Positions 1 through 6,172 of a DNA stretch of 6,172 nucleotides are shown here, in pieces. Position numbers and translations under genes: made by a program. Position 1 is the first letter of the stretch. Each line of letters starts with the position of its first letter. Under the pieces are notes generated by a model. The model had not been told where the DNA came from and did no database searches. It saw nothing but the letters and a program-made list of their open reading frames with translations. This DNA comes from an uncultured Gammaproteobacteria bacterium (GTDB lineage: Bacteria > Pseudomonadota > Gammaproteobacteria > GCA-001735895): assembly GCA_937980285.1 (NCBI GenBank), contig CALJQI010000182.1, forward strand, positions 1-6,172, in the 5' to 3' direction.

Positions 1-2628
1 GGCAGATTCAAGGGGATGCAGAATCAAGTCGATCGCCTGCGTGAACAGCTTGATGAATTAAGAGCGGCGGCGGTGGCCGCTGCCGCAGCCGAAGCGGAAC
101 CGCCCGAAACTGTTTCCGAGTCACCCCTGGCGACGGCGGAAACGGCGAAATCGCCGCCGCAAGCCGAGGAACAGGAAACAACCGAAGCTATCGAGGAACT
201 ACCGGCGCCGGTAGTCGCGGCCGCGAGCATGCCTGCGCCCGCGGCGAGCGTTCGCGACCAGGCGCAAGCCCGCGCGAAAAACCCGGCCGATCATCTCGAG
301 GACCTTATTCGTCGTATCGGCAACCTGGTCGTATCCTATTTTACCGATGGCAATATCTTCGTCCGCATCGGTATCCTGATCCTGTTTTTCGGCGTTGCCT
401 TCCTGCTCAAGTACGCCGCGGAAAACTCGCAAATCCCGATTGAAGTCCGCTTCATGGGCGCCGCCTTCGGCGGACTCGTGCTGCTGGTGTTCGGTTGGCG
501 CCTGCGGGAGAAGAAGCAGATTTACGCGTTATTATTGCAGGGTGGCGGCATCGGCGTCATTTACATAACAATCTTCGCAGCCTTTCGCCTCGCGGACCTG
601 CTGCCGCCGGCGCTTACCTTTGTGCTGCTGGTGTTTTTCTCGGCCTTCACCGTCGCGCTGGCCATTCTCCAGGATTCGCGCGCGCTCGCCATCTACGCGG
701 TGCTGGGCGGATTCCTGGCGCCGTTTCTGGCGTCTAGCGGCAGCGGCAACTACATCGGCCTGTTCAGCTACTACTCGGTATTGAACGCGGCGGTGTTCGC
801 GGTCGCCTGGTTTCGGGCCTGGCGCGCGCTCAACCTGCTCGGTTTCATTTTCACCTTCGGCGTGTTCGTGCTGTGGGCGCTGTTCGACTACCGCGACGAG
901 TTCCTCTACCCCGGCCTCGGTTTCCTGCTGCTGTTCTTCCTGATGTACAGCCTGATCGGCGTGCTCTACGCCATGCGTCAGCCCGAGCGGATGACCGGCC
1001 TGGTCGACGGCACCATGGTCTTCGGCACGCCGGTTATCGCCTCCGGCCTGTTGATGCTGATGCTGCGTGACTACGACTACGGCATTGCCGTGGCCTGCGC
1101 GGCGATGGGCTTTTACTACATCGCGCTGGCGCGTTTCGCCTGGCGCCACATCGGCGAGGAATTCCGTCTGCTAGCCGAAGCCATGCTCGCCATCGGCGTG
1201 GTATTCGCGACGCTGGCCATTCCCTACGCGCTCGACGGACACTGGAGCAGCGCGGCCTGGGCGCTGGAAGCGGCCGGCATCCTGTGGGTCTCGATTCGCC
1301 AGAACCGTTTCTACGCGCAGTGTTTCGCGGTTGCGCTGCAGGTCGGCGCCGGCGTCCTGTTTTACCTGCGCAATATAGGCGACCTCGGCGACAGCGCCTG
1401 GCTCAATCCGGCGTTCCTCGGCGGGGTCTTCATCGCATTGGGCGCCTTTATCTCGGCGCGCATGCTTTACCTGCAAACCGACGGCTTCAGGCTGCGCCCG
1501 CTGCACATTCCGTTCTATATCTGGGCCATGGGCTGGTGGCTGGTAAGCGCCCTGGTGCAAATCGACGAGTATGTAAAACACGAAGTCATTGCGCTGCTGC
1601 TGTTGTTCGGCGCAACCGCGGCGGGGCTGGTTTACCTCGATCGCCTGCGTCAATGGAACTGGATGCCGGCGGCGATCAACGCCGCGCTGTTACTGCCGAT
1701 GTTGATGCTGATTTCGATCTATTCGTTGTTTAACAACGGGCATGTGCTGGTGACACCGGATCTCTATTTCTGGGCGGCGGCGCTGATCGCAAACTACTGG
1801 ATGATCAGCCGCCTCGAAACGGTAGACTGGCCCGAATGGATCAACATTGCCGCGCACACCGGCTTCGTCGTTTTCGTCGCCCTGCTGCTGTCGCTGGAGC
1901 TGGTATGGATTTTCGATACAGAAATCGACGCCGACGGCGAAGGTTATTACGCGATTTTTGCGCTGATGCCATTGATTGCGCTACGCCTCGCGCAAGCGGC
2001 ACGATTTCCCGCAATCGCGCGCCTCGGCGGCAGGCTGCAATTGAGCATCATCGGCGCGCTATCGGTTTTCCTGTTGTTCTGGAGCCTGATGATCAATTTC
2101 ACCAATAGCGGCGACCCCTCGCCGCTGCCCTATCTACCCTTTCTCAATCCGGTCGACCTGGCGCAGATCGTGTTTTTCCTGCTGCTGCTGGGCAGCCTCA
2201 GGCTGCTGCAACCTTCGATGGCGCTGCAACGCGATCACATCCTGATCATTCTAGCCGGATTGGTCTTTGTCTGGCTGACCGCGGTACTGGTGCGCAGCAT
2301 GCACCACTACCTCGCGATTCGATTCGATATGTCGGACATGCTGGCCGATTCACGACTGCAAACCGCGATTTCGATCCTGTGGACACTGATCGGCATGGCT
2401 GCGATGAGTTTCGCATCGCGCCGCCTGATGCGGCCGCTGTGGATCATTGGCGCGGCGCTGGTCGGGGTGGTGTTGATTAAAATGTTCTTTATCGATCTTG
2501 GCGCCAGCGGCACGGTAGAGCGCATCGTTTCTTTCCTGGTGGTGGGCAGCCTGCTGGTCGCCACCGGTTATTTTTCACCGATACCGGATAAAGATACCGC
2601 GCCCGAGGAAAATTCCGCCAATGCCTAG
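1..2628 (+). CDS. DUF2339 polytopic membrane protein, probably 5'-truncated by the window edge
   Basis: A very large integral inner-membrane protein of the DUF2339 family; its biochemical role is unknown. Residue numbers count from the ATG at 16. Residues 1-20 are a charged heptad-like stretch (likely coiled coil), followed to about 90 by an Ala/Pro/Glu-rich linker. From about 116 to the end I count roughly 26 hydrophobic segments by eye. Family hallmarks are visible: FLLKYAAE (129-136), LQGGGIGVIYITIFAAF (174-190), GGFLAPFLASSGSGN (231-245) and the C-terminal KMFFIDL..GTVERIVSF block (822-840). The start is uncertain. The frame is open back to base 1, and the purine-rich AAGGGG at 10-15 abuts the ATG at 16 with no spacing, so it is a poor ribosome site. 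Many relatives have a hydrophobic N-terminal anchor before the coiled coil, so the true start probably lies upstream. The end overlaps the DUF3999 gene by 8 bases. Family assignment is firm; function is not known. Confidence 0.93.
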   Translation, partial: GRFKGMQNQVDRLREQLDELRAAAVAAAAAEAEPPETVSESPLATAETAKSPPQAEEQETTEAIEELPAPVVAAASMPAPAASVRDQAQARAKNPADHLEDLIRRIGNLVVSYFTDGNIFVRIGILILFFGVAFLLKYAAENSQIPIEVRFMGAAFGGLVLLVFGWRLREKKQIYALLLQGGGIGVIYITIFAAFRLADLLPPALTFVLLVFFSAFTVALAILQDSRALAIYAVLGGFLAPFLASSGSGNYIGLFSYYSVLNAAVFAVAWFRAWRALNLLGFIFTFGVFVLWALFDYRDEFLYPGLGFLLLFFLMYSLIGVLYAMRQPERMTGLVDGTMVFGTPVIASGLLMLMLRDYDYGIAVACAAMGFYYIALARFAWRHIGEEFRLLAEAMLAIGVVFATLAIPYALDGHWSSAAWALEAAGILWVSIRQNRFYAQCFAVALQVGAGVLFYLRNIGDLGDSAWLNPAFLGGVFIALGAFISARMLYLQTDGFRLRPLHIPFYIWAMGWWLVSALVQIDEYVKHEVIALLLLFGATAAGLVYLDRLRQWNWMPAAINAALLLPMLMLISIYSLFNNGHVLVTPDLYFWAAALIANYWMISRLETVDWPEWINIAAHTGFVVFVALLLSLELVWIFDTEIDADGEGYYAIFALMPLIALRLAQAARFPAIARLGGRLQLSIIGALSVFLLFWSLMINFTNSGDPSPLPYLPFLNPVDLAQIVFFLLLLGSLRLLQPSMALQRDHILIILAGLVFVWLTAVLVRSMHHYLAIRFDMSDMLADSRLQTAISILWTLIGMAAMSFASRRLMRPLWIIGAALVGVVLIKMFFIDLGASGTVERIVSFLVVGSLLVATGYFSPIPDKDTAPEENSANA
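2606..2609 (+). promoter_or_regulatory. Ribosome binding site of the DUF3999 gene inside the DUF2339 coding end
   Basis: AGGA, part of GAGGAA, lies 11 bases before the ATG at 2621 and within the last codons of the upstream gene. The spacing is longer than ideal. Together with the 8-base overlap this suggests that translation of the second gene depends partly on ribosomes finishing the first. Confidence 0.5.
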
Positions 2629-3967
2629 AACCGCCTTATCCCTGTTGTTGATGCTCCTCGGCGTACAGGCGCAGGCGGCGGAGATTCGCGACTACGCCTA
2701 CCAGGCGGCCATCGACGCAAGCGATGAAAACCTGCAACGCATCGAGCTGCCGCTGGAAGTGATACTGAACCTGACAAGCCCCGCCCTCGGCGACCTGGCC
2801 GTATTCAACGCCGACGGTAAACCGATGTTGCACACCGTCACAGTCAAGCCCGCTGCTGTTAGCGACCGTATCCTGGAGTTGCCGTTTCACAAGTTCGACC
2901 GGTTTCTACGGCAACAGACAAAAACCGTTACCACCCGCGAGCACAATCAGCAGGCGAACTCGAGTTCGGAACTCGAAACCACCGAGACCGTGGCGGTGCC
3001 GGCGGTGCGTAACGACTACCTGATCGAGCTCGCCCCCGGCGAAACGAAGCGCGCTTTCGAACGCCTGGAACTGCAATGGCGGCATGAGCCGTCCAGCCAG
3101 ATCCTCGAGGTCAGGGTCGAGGCCGGCAATGAACTCGACCACTTGCGCACCATCAACCCGCGCAAGAGTCTGACCAATAACCAGTCGGACGACGAGGGCT
3201 GGCGCAGCATCACGCGTATCCCGAAGAACTACCGCTACCTGCGCCTGACGCCGGTTAACGATGTCACCAGTTTCGAACTGCAGCGGGTAATCGGCCATTT
3301 CAGCGAAACCGGGACCGCGCCGAAGCTGTCGCACTCAATCACGCCCGAGCGCGTCAGCGACGATGGCGAGGCGTTTTACTCGTTCCTCTACCCTTCGGTA
3401 GTCAGACCGCAGAGCATGCGCATCATCCCCGGGGACGAGCACAGCATCATCGCCGGCGATCTCTATGTTTCCAGCTCGAGCGAACCCGACAAGCGGCGCC
3501 TGGCGAGACGCGATTTTCGCCAGCACAACATCAGCGACGAGAAAATCAAACCAAGTCGGCCGCTTGATATGGCCGGACTGCATCCCGCCCGGGTCTGGTT
3601 TTCGTCGAGCACCGAGCTCGCTGCTTCGCCCCAGGTCGAACTGGTCTACGCGCAGTACGAAGTCGTGTTTCTCGCGGACGGTAAAAAACCCTATCGTCTG
3701 GCCTGGGGCAATCACGCGGCGCAACAGGTCGCCAACGCGGATCTGATCGACATGCTGCAGGAAAACATACGCGAAACGCAAAAACGCGGCGAACTGGTAA
3801 GGCTTGGCGCCACCGAGGAAGCCGGCGGCATGGAACGGCTCTCGCCGCAGGCCGCGCTGCCGTGGAAAAAGTGGCTGCTATGGGCATTGCTGGTGCTGGC
3901 GGCGCTGGTCACCGGTCGCATGGCCTTGCGCCTCTATCACGAGATGAATTCAGGCACCCCGGTATAG
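2621..3967 (+). CDS. DUF3999 family exported protein with C-terminal membrane anchor
   Basis: A 448-residue envelope protein of the DUF3999 family, of unknown function. A short signal peptide (residues 1 to about 19, Leu-rich core, AQA-A cleavage region) should direct it to the periplasm. The body is rich in alternating beta-strand patterns and lacks enzyme motifs I can recognise. Family-like blocks include the N-terminal strand region with LGDLAVFNADGKP, a central RLELQW/EVRVEAGNELDHLR block after residue 131, and QYEVVFLADGKKPYRLAWGNH at 345-365. A single membrane segment at about 418-437, followed by a short Arg/His-containing tail, anchors the C-terminus, leaving most of the protein periplasmic. 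The length is normal for the family. The ATG overlaps the upstream stop codon region, with AGGA at 2606-2609 as a rather distant ribosome site, so translational coupling to the DUF2339 gene is likely. The gene ends in tandem stops (TAG TAA). Family call is confident; a role as partner of the DUF2339 protein is inferred from context. Confidence 0.9.
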   Translation: MPRTALSLLLMLLGVQAQAAEIRDYAYQAAIDASDENLQRIELPLEVILNLTSPALGDLAVFNADGKPMLHTVTVKPAAVSDRILELPFHKFDRFLRQQTKTVTTREHNQQANSSSELETTETVAVPAVRNDYLIELAPGETKRAFERLELQWRHEPSSQILEVRVEAGNELDHLRTINPRKSLTNNQSDDEGWRSITRIPKNYRYLRLTPVNDVTSFELQRVIGHFSETGTAPKLSHSITPERVSDDGEAFYSFLYPSVVRPQSMRIIPGDEHSIIAGDLYVSSSSEPDKRRLARRDFRQHNISDEKIKPSRPLDMAGLHPARVWFSSSTELAASPQVELVYAQYEVVFLADGKKPYRLAWGNHAAQQVANADLIDMLQENIRETQKRGELVRLGATEEAGGMERLSPQAALPWKKWLLWALLVLAALVTGRMALRLYHEMNSGTPV

Positions 3968-4018
3968 TAAACTAACCTCCGGCCCCGCCGCCAGGCAACC
4001 GGGTCGTTAACTATAACC

Positions 4019-4022
4019 AGGA
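4019..4022 (+). promoter_or_regulatory. Ribosome binding site of the 2-hydroxyacid dehydrogenase gene
   Basis: AGGA followed by an A-run and then the ATG at 4029, a spacing of six bases. It supports this ATG as the start. Confidence 0.65.
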
Positions 4023-4028
4023 AAAAAA

Positions 4029-4997
4029 ATGAGTGCTAAACCGGTAATACTGGTAACCCGCAAGTTGCCTGACGCAGTCGAAAACAAACTGGCGGAAGCG
4101 TTTACGCCTATGCTGAATCCCCGGGACAAACTCTATGACACCGAGGAGTTGCTGCGCCTGGCCGAGGAGGCCGATGCGATACTGCCCTGTCATACCGAGA
4201 AATTTTCCGCCGAAACCATTGCCCGGTTGCCATCGCGGATTCAGGCGATCGCCAATTTTTCGGTCGGCGTCGATCACGTCGATCTCGAAGCGGCGAGGCA
4301 AAAAGGCGTGATCGTCACCAACACCCCCGACGTGCTGTCGGATGCGACCGCGGAAATCGCAATGTTACTGATGCTGGGAGCGGCGCGGCGGGCGAGCGAG
4401 GGCGAGCGCATAATGCGCAATCAACAATGGAAGGACTGGAGCCCGGCCTTCATGGTCGGTCGACAGATTACCGGCAAGCGCCTCGGCATTCTCGGCATGG
4501 GCAGGGTCGGACAGGTGGTGGCGCAGCGCGGACGCGGCTTCGGCATGACAATCCATTATCACAACCGCAATCCTCTGGACTCGGAACAGGCAAGCGGCGC
4601 GATATACCACGACAGCGTCGAATCGCTGCTGGCCAATATCGACGTTTTGTCGATCCACTGCCCGGCCTCCGACGCAACCCGCGGCCTGATCGACGCGCAA
4701 CGGCTGGCGGTCATGCATCCCGACTCGATCCTGGTAAATACGTCGCGCGGCGCGGTCGTCGATGACGACTCGCTGGTCGACGCGCTCAACTCAGGGGTTA
4801 TTGCCGCCGCCGGCCTCGACGTCTACAACGGCGAACCGGATTCGATTCACCCCGGATACCGCGAGCTCGACAACGTCTTTCTGTTACCTCACATCGGTAG
4901 CGCAACGGTGGAAACCAGGGATGCGATGGGCTATCGGGCGATCGATAACCTGGTTGCCATATTTAAAGGCGAGGCTCCAGGCGACCGCGTCGCCTGA
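4029..4997 (+). CDS. D-2-hydroxyacid dehydrogenase, glyoxylate/hydroxypyruvate reductase (D-glycerate dehydrogenase) type
   Basis: A cytosolic NAD(P)H-dependent enzyme that interconverts 2-oxo acids and D-2-hydroxy acids, most likely glyoxylate to glycolate or hydroxypyruvate to D-glycerate. The 322-residue length is typical. The substrate-binding half includes NFSVGVDHVDLEAA (77-90) and VTNTPDVLSDATAE (96-109), the latter a hallmark of the D-glycerate dehydrogenase branch. The Rossmann dinucleotide motif is G156-x-G158-x-x-G161. The catalytic triad is complete: Arg240 in NTSRG, Glu269 in NGEP and His288 in LPHIGSAT. The second Rossmann strand ends in YHNRN (177-181); lack of an Asp or Glu there, with an Arg present, favours NADPH over NADH, but this is inference. 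The start is supported by AGGA at 4019-4022, six bases from the ATG. The gene lies 61 bases after the DUF3999 gene with no convincing terminator between, so read-through is possible. Exact substrate among 2-oxo acids cannot be fixed from sequence. Confidence 0.92.
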   Translation: MSAKPVILVTRKLPDAVENKLAEAFTPMLNPRDKLYDTEELLRLAEEADAILPCHTEKFSAETIARLPSRIQAIANFSVGVDHVDLEAARQKGVIVTNTPDVLSDATAEIAMLLMLGAARRASEGERIMRNQQWKDWSPAFMVGRQITGKRLGILGMGRVGQVVAQRGRGFGMTIHYHNRNPLDSEQASGAIYHDSVESLLANIDVLSIHCPASDATRGLIDAQRLAVMHPDSILVNTSRGAVVDDDSLVDALNSGVIAAAGLDVYNGEPDSIHPGYRELDNVFLLPHIGSATVETRDAMGYRAIDNLVAIFKGEAPGDRVA

Positions 4998-5118
4998 AAC
5001 CTGTGCGGATCTTAAACGGCCCAGGACATATCGAATCCGCCCGATTGCGGTGTTGTTAATGTCGATCAGGTATGCCGGGAACGTACCAATGTATAACCGA
5101 TGCATATTAACTTTTGTT

Positions 5119-5133
5119 GGTATACAATATACC
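5119..5133. promoter_or_regulatory. Candidate operator: perfect GGTATA-CAA-TATACC palindrome
   Basis: Two perfect 6-base arms, GGTATA and TATACC, flank a 3-base centre. The site sits about 160 bases before the TRAP binding-protein ATG. It overlaps a -10-like TACAAT at 5123-5128, although no good -35 is seen at the right distance. GntR-family regulators, which commonly control TRAP and sugar-acid operons, bind palindromes of the TGGTATACCA or TTGTATACAA kind; the similarity is by eye. Further half-sites GGTAT (5069-5073), GTACC (5083-5087) and GTATAACC (5091-5098) lie just upstream. Operator function is inference, and no regulator gene is in the window. Confidence 0.4.
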
Positions 5134-5284
5134 CCGCTTTAACGCTCCGGCACTCCATTTAAGGCCAATAATAATGTAGTATTCGTCCGGGAAACGGTGG
5201 CCAAAGACAAACAATCAAAAACCCGTTTCAAATGCAAATAACAATTAACCAGGTTTCGTTGTTCGAAATCACGTCCACACAATG

Positions 5285-5288
5285 AGGA
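5285..5288 (+). promoter_or_regulatory. Ribosome binding site that fixes the TRAP binding-protein start
   Basis: AGGA lies eight bases before the ATG at 5297, a good spacing. An in-frame ATG also exists at 5282, but it lies before this site and has no ribosome site of its own, so 5297 is preferred. The choice also gives a normal short basic N-region before the twin-arginine motif. Confidence 0.65.
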
Positions 5289-5296
5289 ATAAAGCA

Positions 5297-6172
5297 ATGA
5301 CCGAAGAAGTGAAAAAATCCCGCCGAAAATTTCTAACCACTGGAGCCGCGGCAATTGCCGGTGGCGCCGCCGCGGCCTCTTTTCCCAATATCTCCGTGGG
5401 GCAGAGTCCCACCGTCCTCAAGGTGCAGGCAGCCTGGGGTGGTGGTATTTTTCTCGAGTTCGCCCAGGATTACGTCCGCCGCGTCAACGAAATGTCTGGC
5501 GGCTCCCTGAAAATCGACCTGCTCGGTGTCGGTGCGGTCGTTAAAACGGCTGAAATGCAGACCGCGGTACACAAAGGCGTACTCGACGGCGCGCACCTGG
5601 TAACCGCTTACTGGTACTCGAAGAGCCCGGTGGCCTCGCTGTTCGGCACCGGACCCTGCTTCGGCTGGTCGGCCAACGAGCTGATGGGCTGGATTCAGTA
5701 CGGCGGTGGCAGGGCACTGTATAACGAGCTGATGGACGCTCTGCGACTCGACCTGGTCGGCTTCTTCTCCGGCCCGATGCCGGCGCAACCGCTGGGCTGG
5801 TTCAAGGAAGAAATCAAGGGTAGCGGCCAGATGAAAGGCCTGAAGTATCGCACCGTTGGCCTCGCCGCGGACGTATTGCAGGAAATGGGCATGTCGGTAG
5901 TACAGTTGCCCGGCGGCGAAATCCAGCCGGCTATGAAGAGTGGCCTGATCGATGCGGCTGAATTCAACAACCCGACCTCGGACAAGGATTTCGGTATGCA
6001 GGATGTGTCCAAGCACTACCACCTGGGCAGTTTCCACCAGTCGCAGGAGTGTTTCGAAATCATCTTCAACAAGCGACGTTTCAACAAGCTGGCCAAGGAA
6101 CACCAGGCGATCCTGGAATACGCTTCCGAAGCGGCCTCCGCTGACATGGCCTGGAAGGCGATGGAGCGTTAC
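5297..6172 (+). CDS. TRAP transporter periplasmic substrate-binding protein (DctP/TakP-like), Tat-exported, 3' end outside window
   Basis: The solute-binding component of a tripartite ATP-independent periplasmic (TRAP) transporter, which captures a carboxylate in the periplasm and delivers it to a DctQM-type membrane complex for sodium-driven uptake. The first 292 codons are present with no stop; relatives run to roughly 350-380 residues, so most of the protein is here. Residues 8-14 are SRRKFLT, a clear twin-arginine export motif, followed by an Ala/Gly-rich hydrophobic stretch to about 30, so the protein is probably exported folded. The mature part begins near LKVQAAW (41-47). The block MKGLKYRTVGLAADVLQEMG (179-198) carries Arg185, matching the conserved TRAP arginine that contacts the substrate carboxylate. 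It is followed by VQLPGGEIQPAMKSGLIDAAEF (202-223), characteristic of the TakP-like branch that binds 2-oxo acids and related carboxylates. Substrate is not determinable from sequence. Permease genes are expected downstream. The TRAP family call is firm; the subgroup is likely. Confidence 0.92.
   Translation, partial: MTEEVKKSRRKFLTTGAAAIAGGAAAASFPNISVGQSPTVLKVQAAWGGGIFLEFAQDYVRRVNEMSGGSLKIDLLGVGAVVKTAEMQTAVHKGVLDGAHLVTAYWYSKSPVASLFGTGPCFGWSANELMGWIQYGGGRALYNELMDALRLDLVGFFSGPMPAQPLGWFKEEIKGSGQMKGLKYRTVGLAADVLQEMGMSVVQLPGGEIQPAMKSGLIDAAEFNNPTSDKDFGMQDVSKHYHLGSFHQSQECFEIIFNKRRFNKLAKEHQAILEYASEAASADMAWKAMERY

Larger units (their letters stand above)
4998..5296. other. Intergenic region between the dehydrogenase and TRAP binding-protein genes
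   Basis: About 300 bases without a credible protein gene, with the half nearest the TRAP gene visibly more AT-rich than the flanking genes. It holds weak inverted repeats just after the dehydrogenase stop (5000-5025, 5005-5040, 5037-5050), none followed by a clear T-run. A perfect palindrome lies at 5119-5133 with related GGTA/TACC half-sites upstream, and a ribosome binding site at 5285-5288. The promoter of the TRAP gene is expected here, but no classical pair of -35 and -10 boxes stands out. If transcription starts near the palindrome, the leader would be about 150 bases. Confidence 0.6.

Noticed and set aside
532..1149. A 205-codon - strand open frame inside the DUF2339 gene
   Set aside because: The translation is low-complexity, rich in Glu/Gln/Arg/His, which is typical of an antisense shadow of a hydrophobic membrane protein.
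3963..3968. TATAGT as a -10 box for the dehydrogenase gene
   Set aside because: No -35-like hexamer lies 16-18 bases upstream, and the match overlaps the stop codon of the preceding gene.
4012..4017. TATAAC as a -10 box for the dehydrogenase gene
   Set aside because: No matching -35 is present, and a start from here would fall on the ribosome binding site.
5000..5050. Hairpins after the dehydrogenase stop as a terminator (5000-5025 with one mismatch, 5005-5040 with a 24-base loop, 5037-5050 with a 4-base stem)
   Set aside because: The stems are short or interrupted, mutually exclusive, and none is followed by a proper T-run, so a Rho-independent terminator is not supported.
5059..5142. A 27-codon + strand ORF in the intergenic region
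   Set aside because: There is no ribosome binding site before its ATG, it spans the candidate operator, and it has no recognisable features.
5140..5200. Sigma-54 promoter, often seen before TRAP genes
   Set aside because: I looked for the GG-N10-GC core and did not find one with the right spacing in this stretch.
5333..6103. A 256-codon open frame on the - strand opposite the TRAP gene
   Set aside because: It lies wholly antisense to a well-recognised gene, has no family resemblance I can see, and is expected from GC-rich third positions.

Overview
The window looks like chromosomal DNA from a proteobacterium, most likely a marine or free-living gammaproteobacterium. The DNA is GC-rich with strong G/C preference at third codon positions. 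It carries an adjacent DUF2339/DUF3999 gene pair and a Tat-exported TRAP-transporter binding protein. The taxonomic call is inference from gene content; there is no rRNA or other marker here.

All four protein genes lie on the + strand. Positions 1-2628 hold a very large polytopic membrane protein of the DUF2339 family, whose reading frame is open at the left edge, so its N-terminus is probably cut off. An 8-base overlap leads into 2621-3967, an exported DUF3999 protein with a signal peptide and one C-terminal membrane anchor. These two form a translationally coupled envelope module of unknown function. After 61 bases comes 4029-4997, a complete D-2-hydroxyacid dehydrogenase of the glyoxylate/hydroxypyruvate reductase (D-glycerate dehydrogenase) type with all expected catalytic residues.

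A 299-base intergenic stretch (4998-5296) follows. It contains a perfect 6-3-6 palindrome (5119-5133) that looks like an operator for a GntR-type regulator, and a good ribosome binding site at its end. From 5297 to the window edge runs the first 292 codons of a TRAP-transporter periplasmic binding protein of the DctP/TakP-like group. It begins with a twin-arginine signal. Its permease genes (small DctQ and large DctM subunits) would be expected to the right, outside the window.

Functionally there are two themes. The first is the DUF2339/DUF3999 membrane module, which has no known biochemical role. The second is organic-acid metabolism: a TRAP uptake system for a carboxylate next to a reductase acting on 2-oxo/2-hydroxy acids. 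That the second pair shares a pathway is plausible but only suggested by proximity. I see no RNA genes, CRISPR, insertion sequences or prophage signs. The most unusual material is the poorly understood DUF pair and the palindrome upstream of the TRAP gene.
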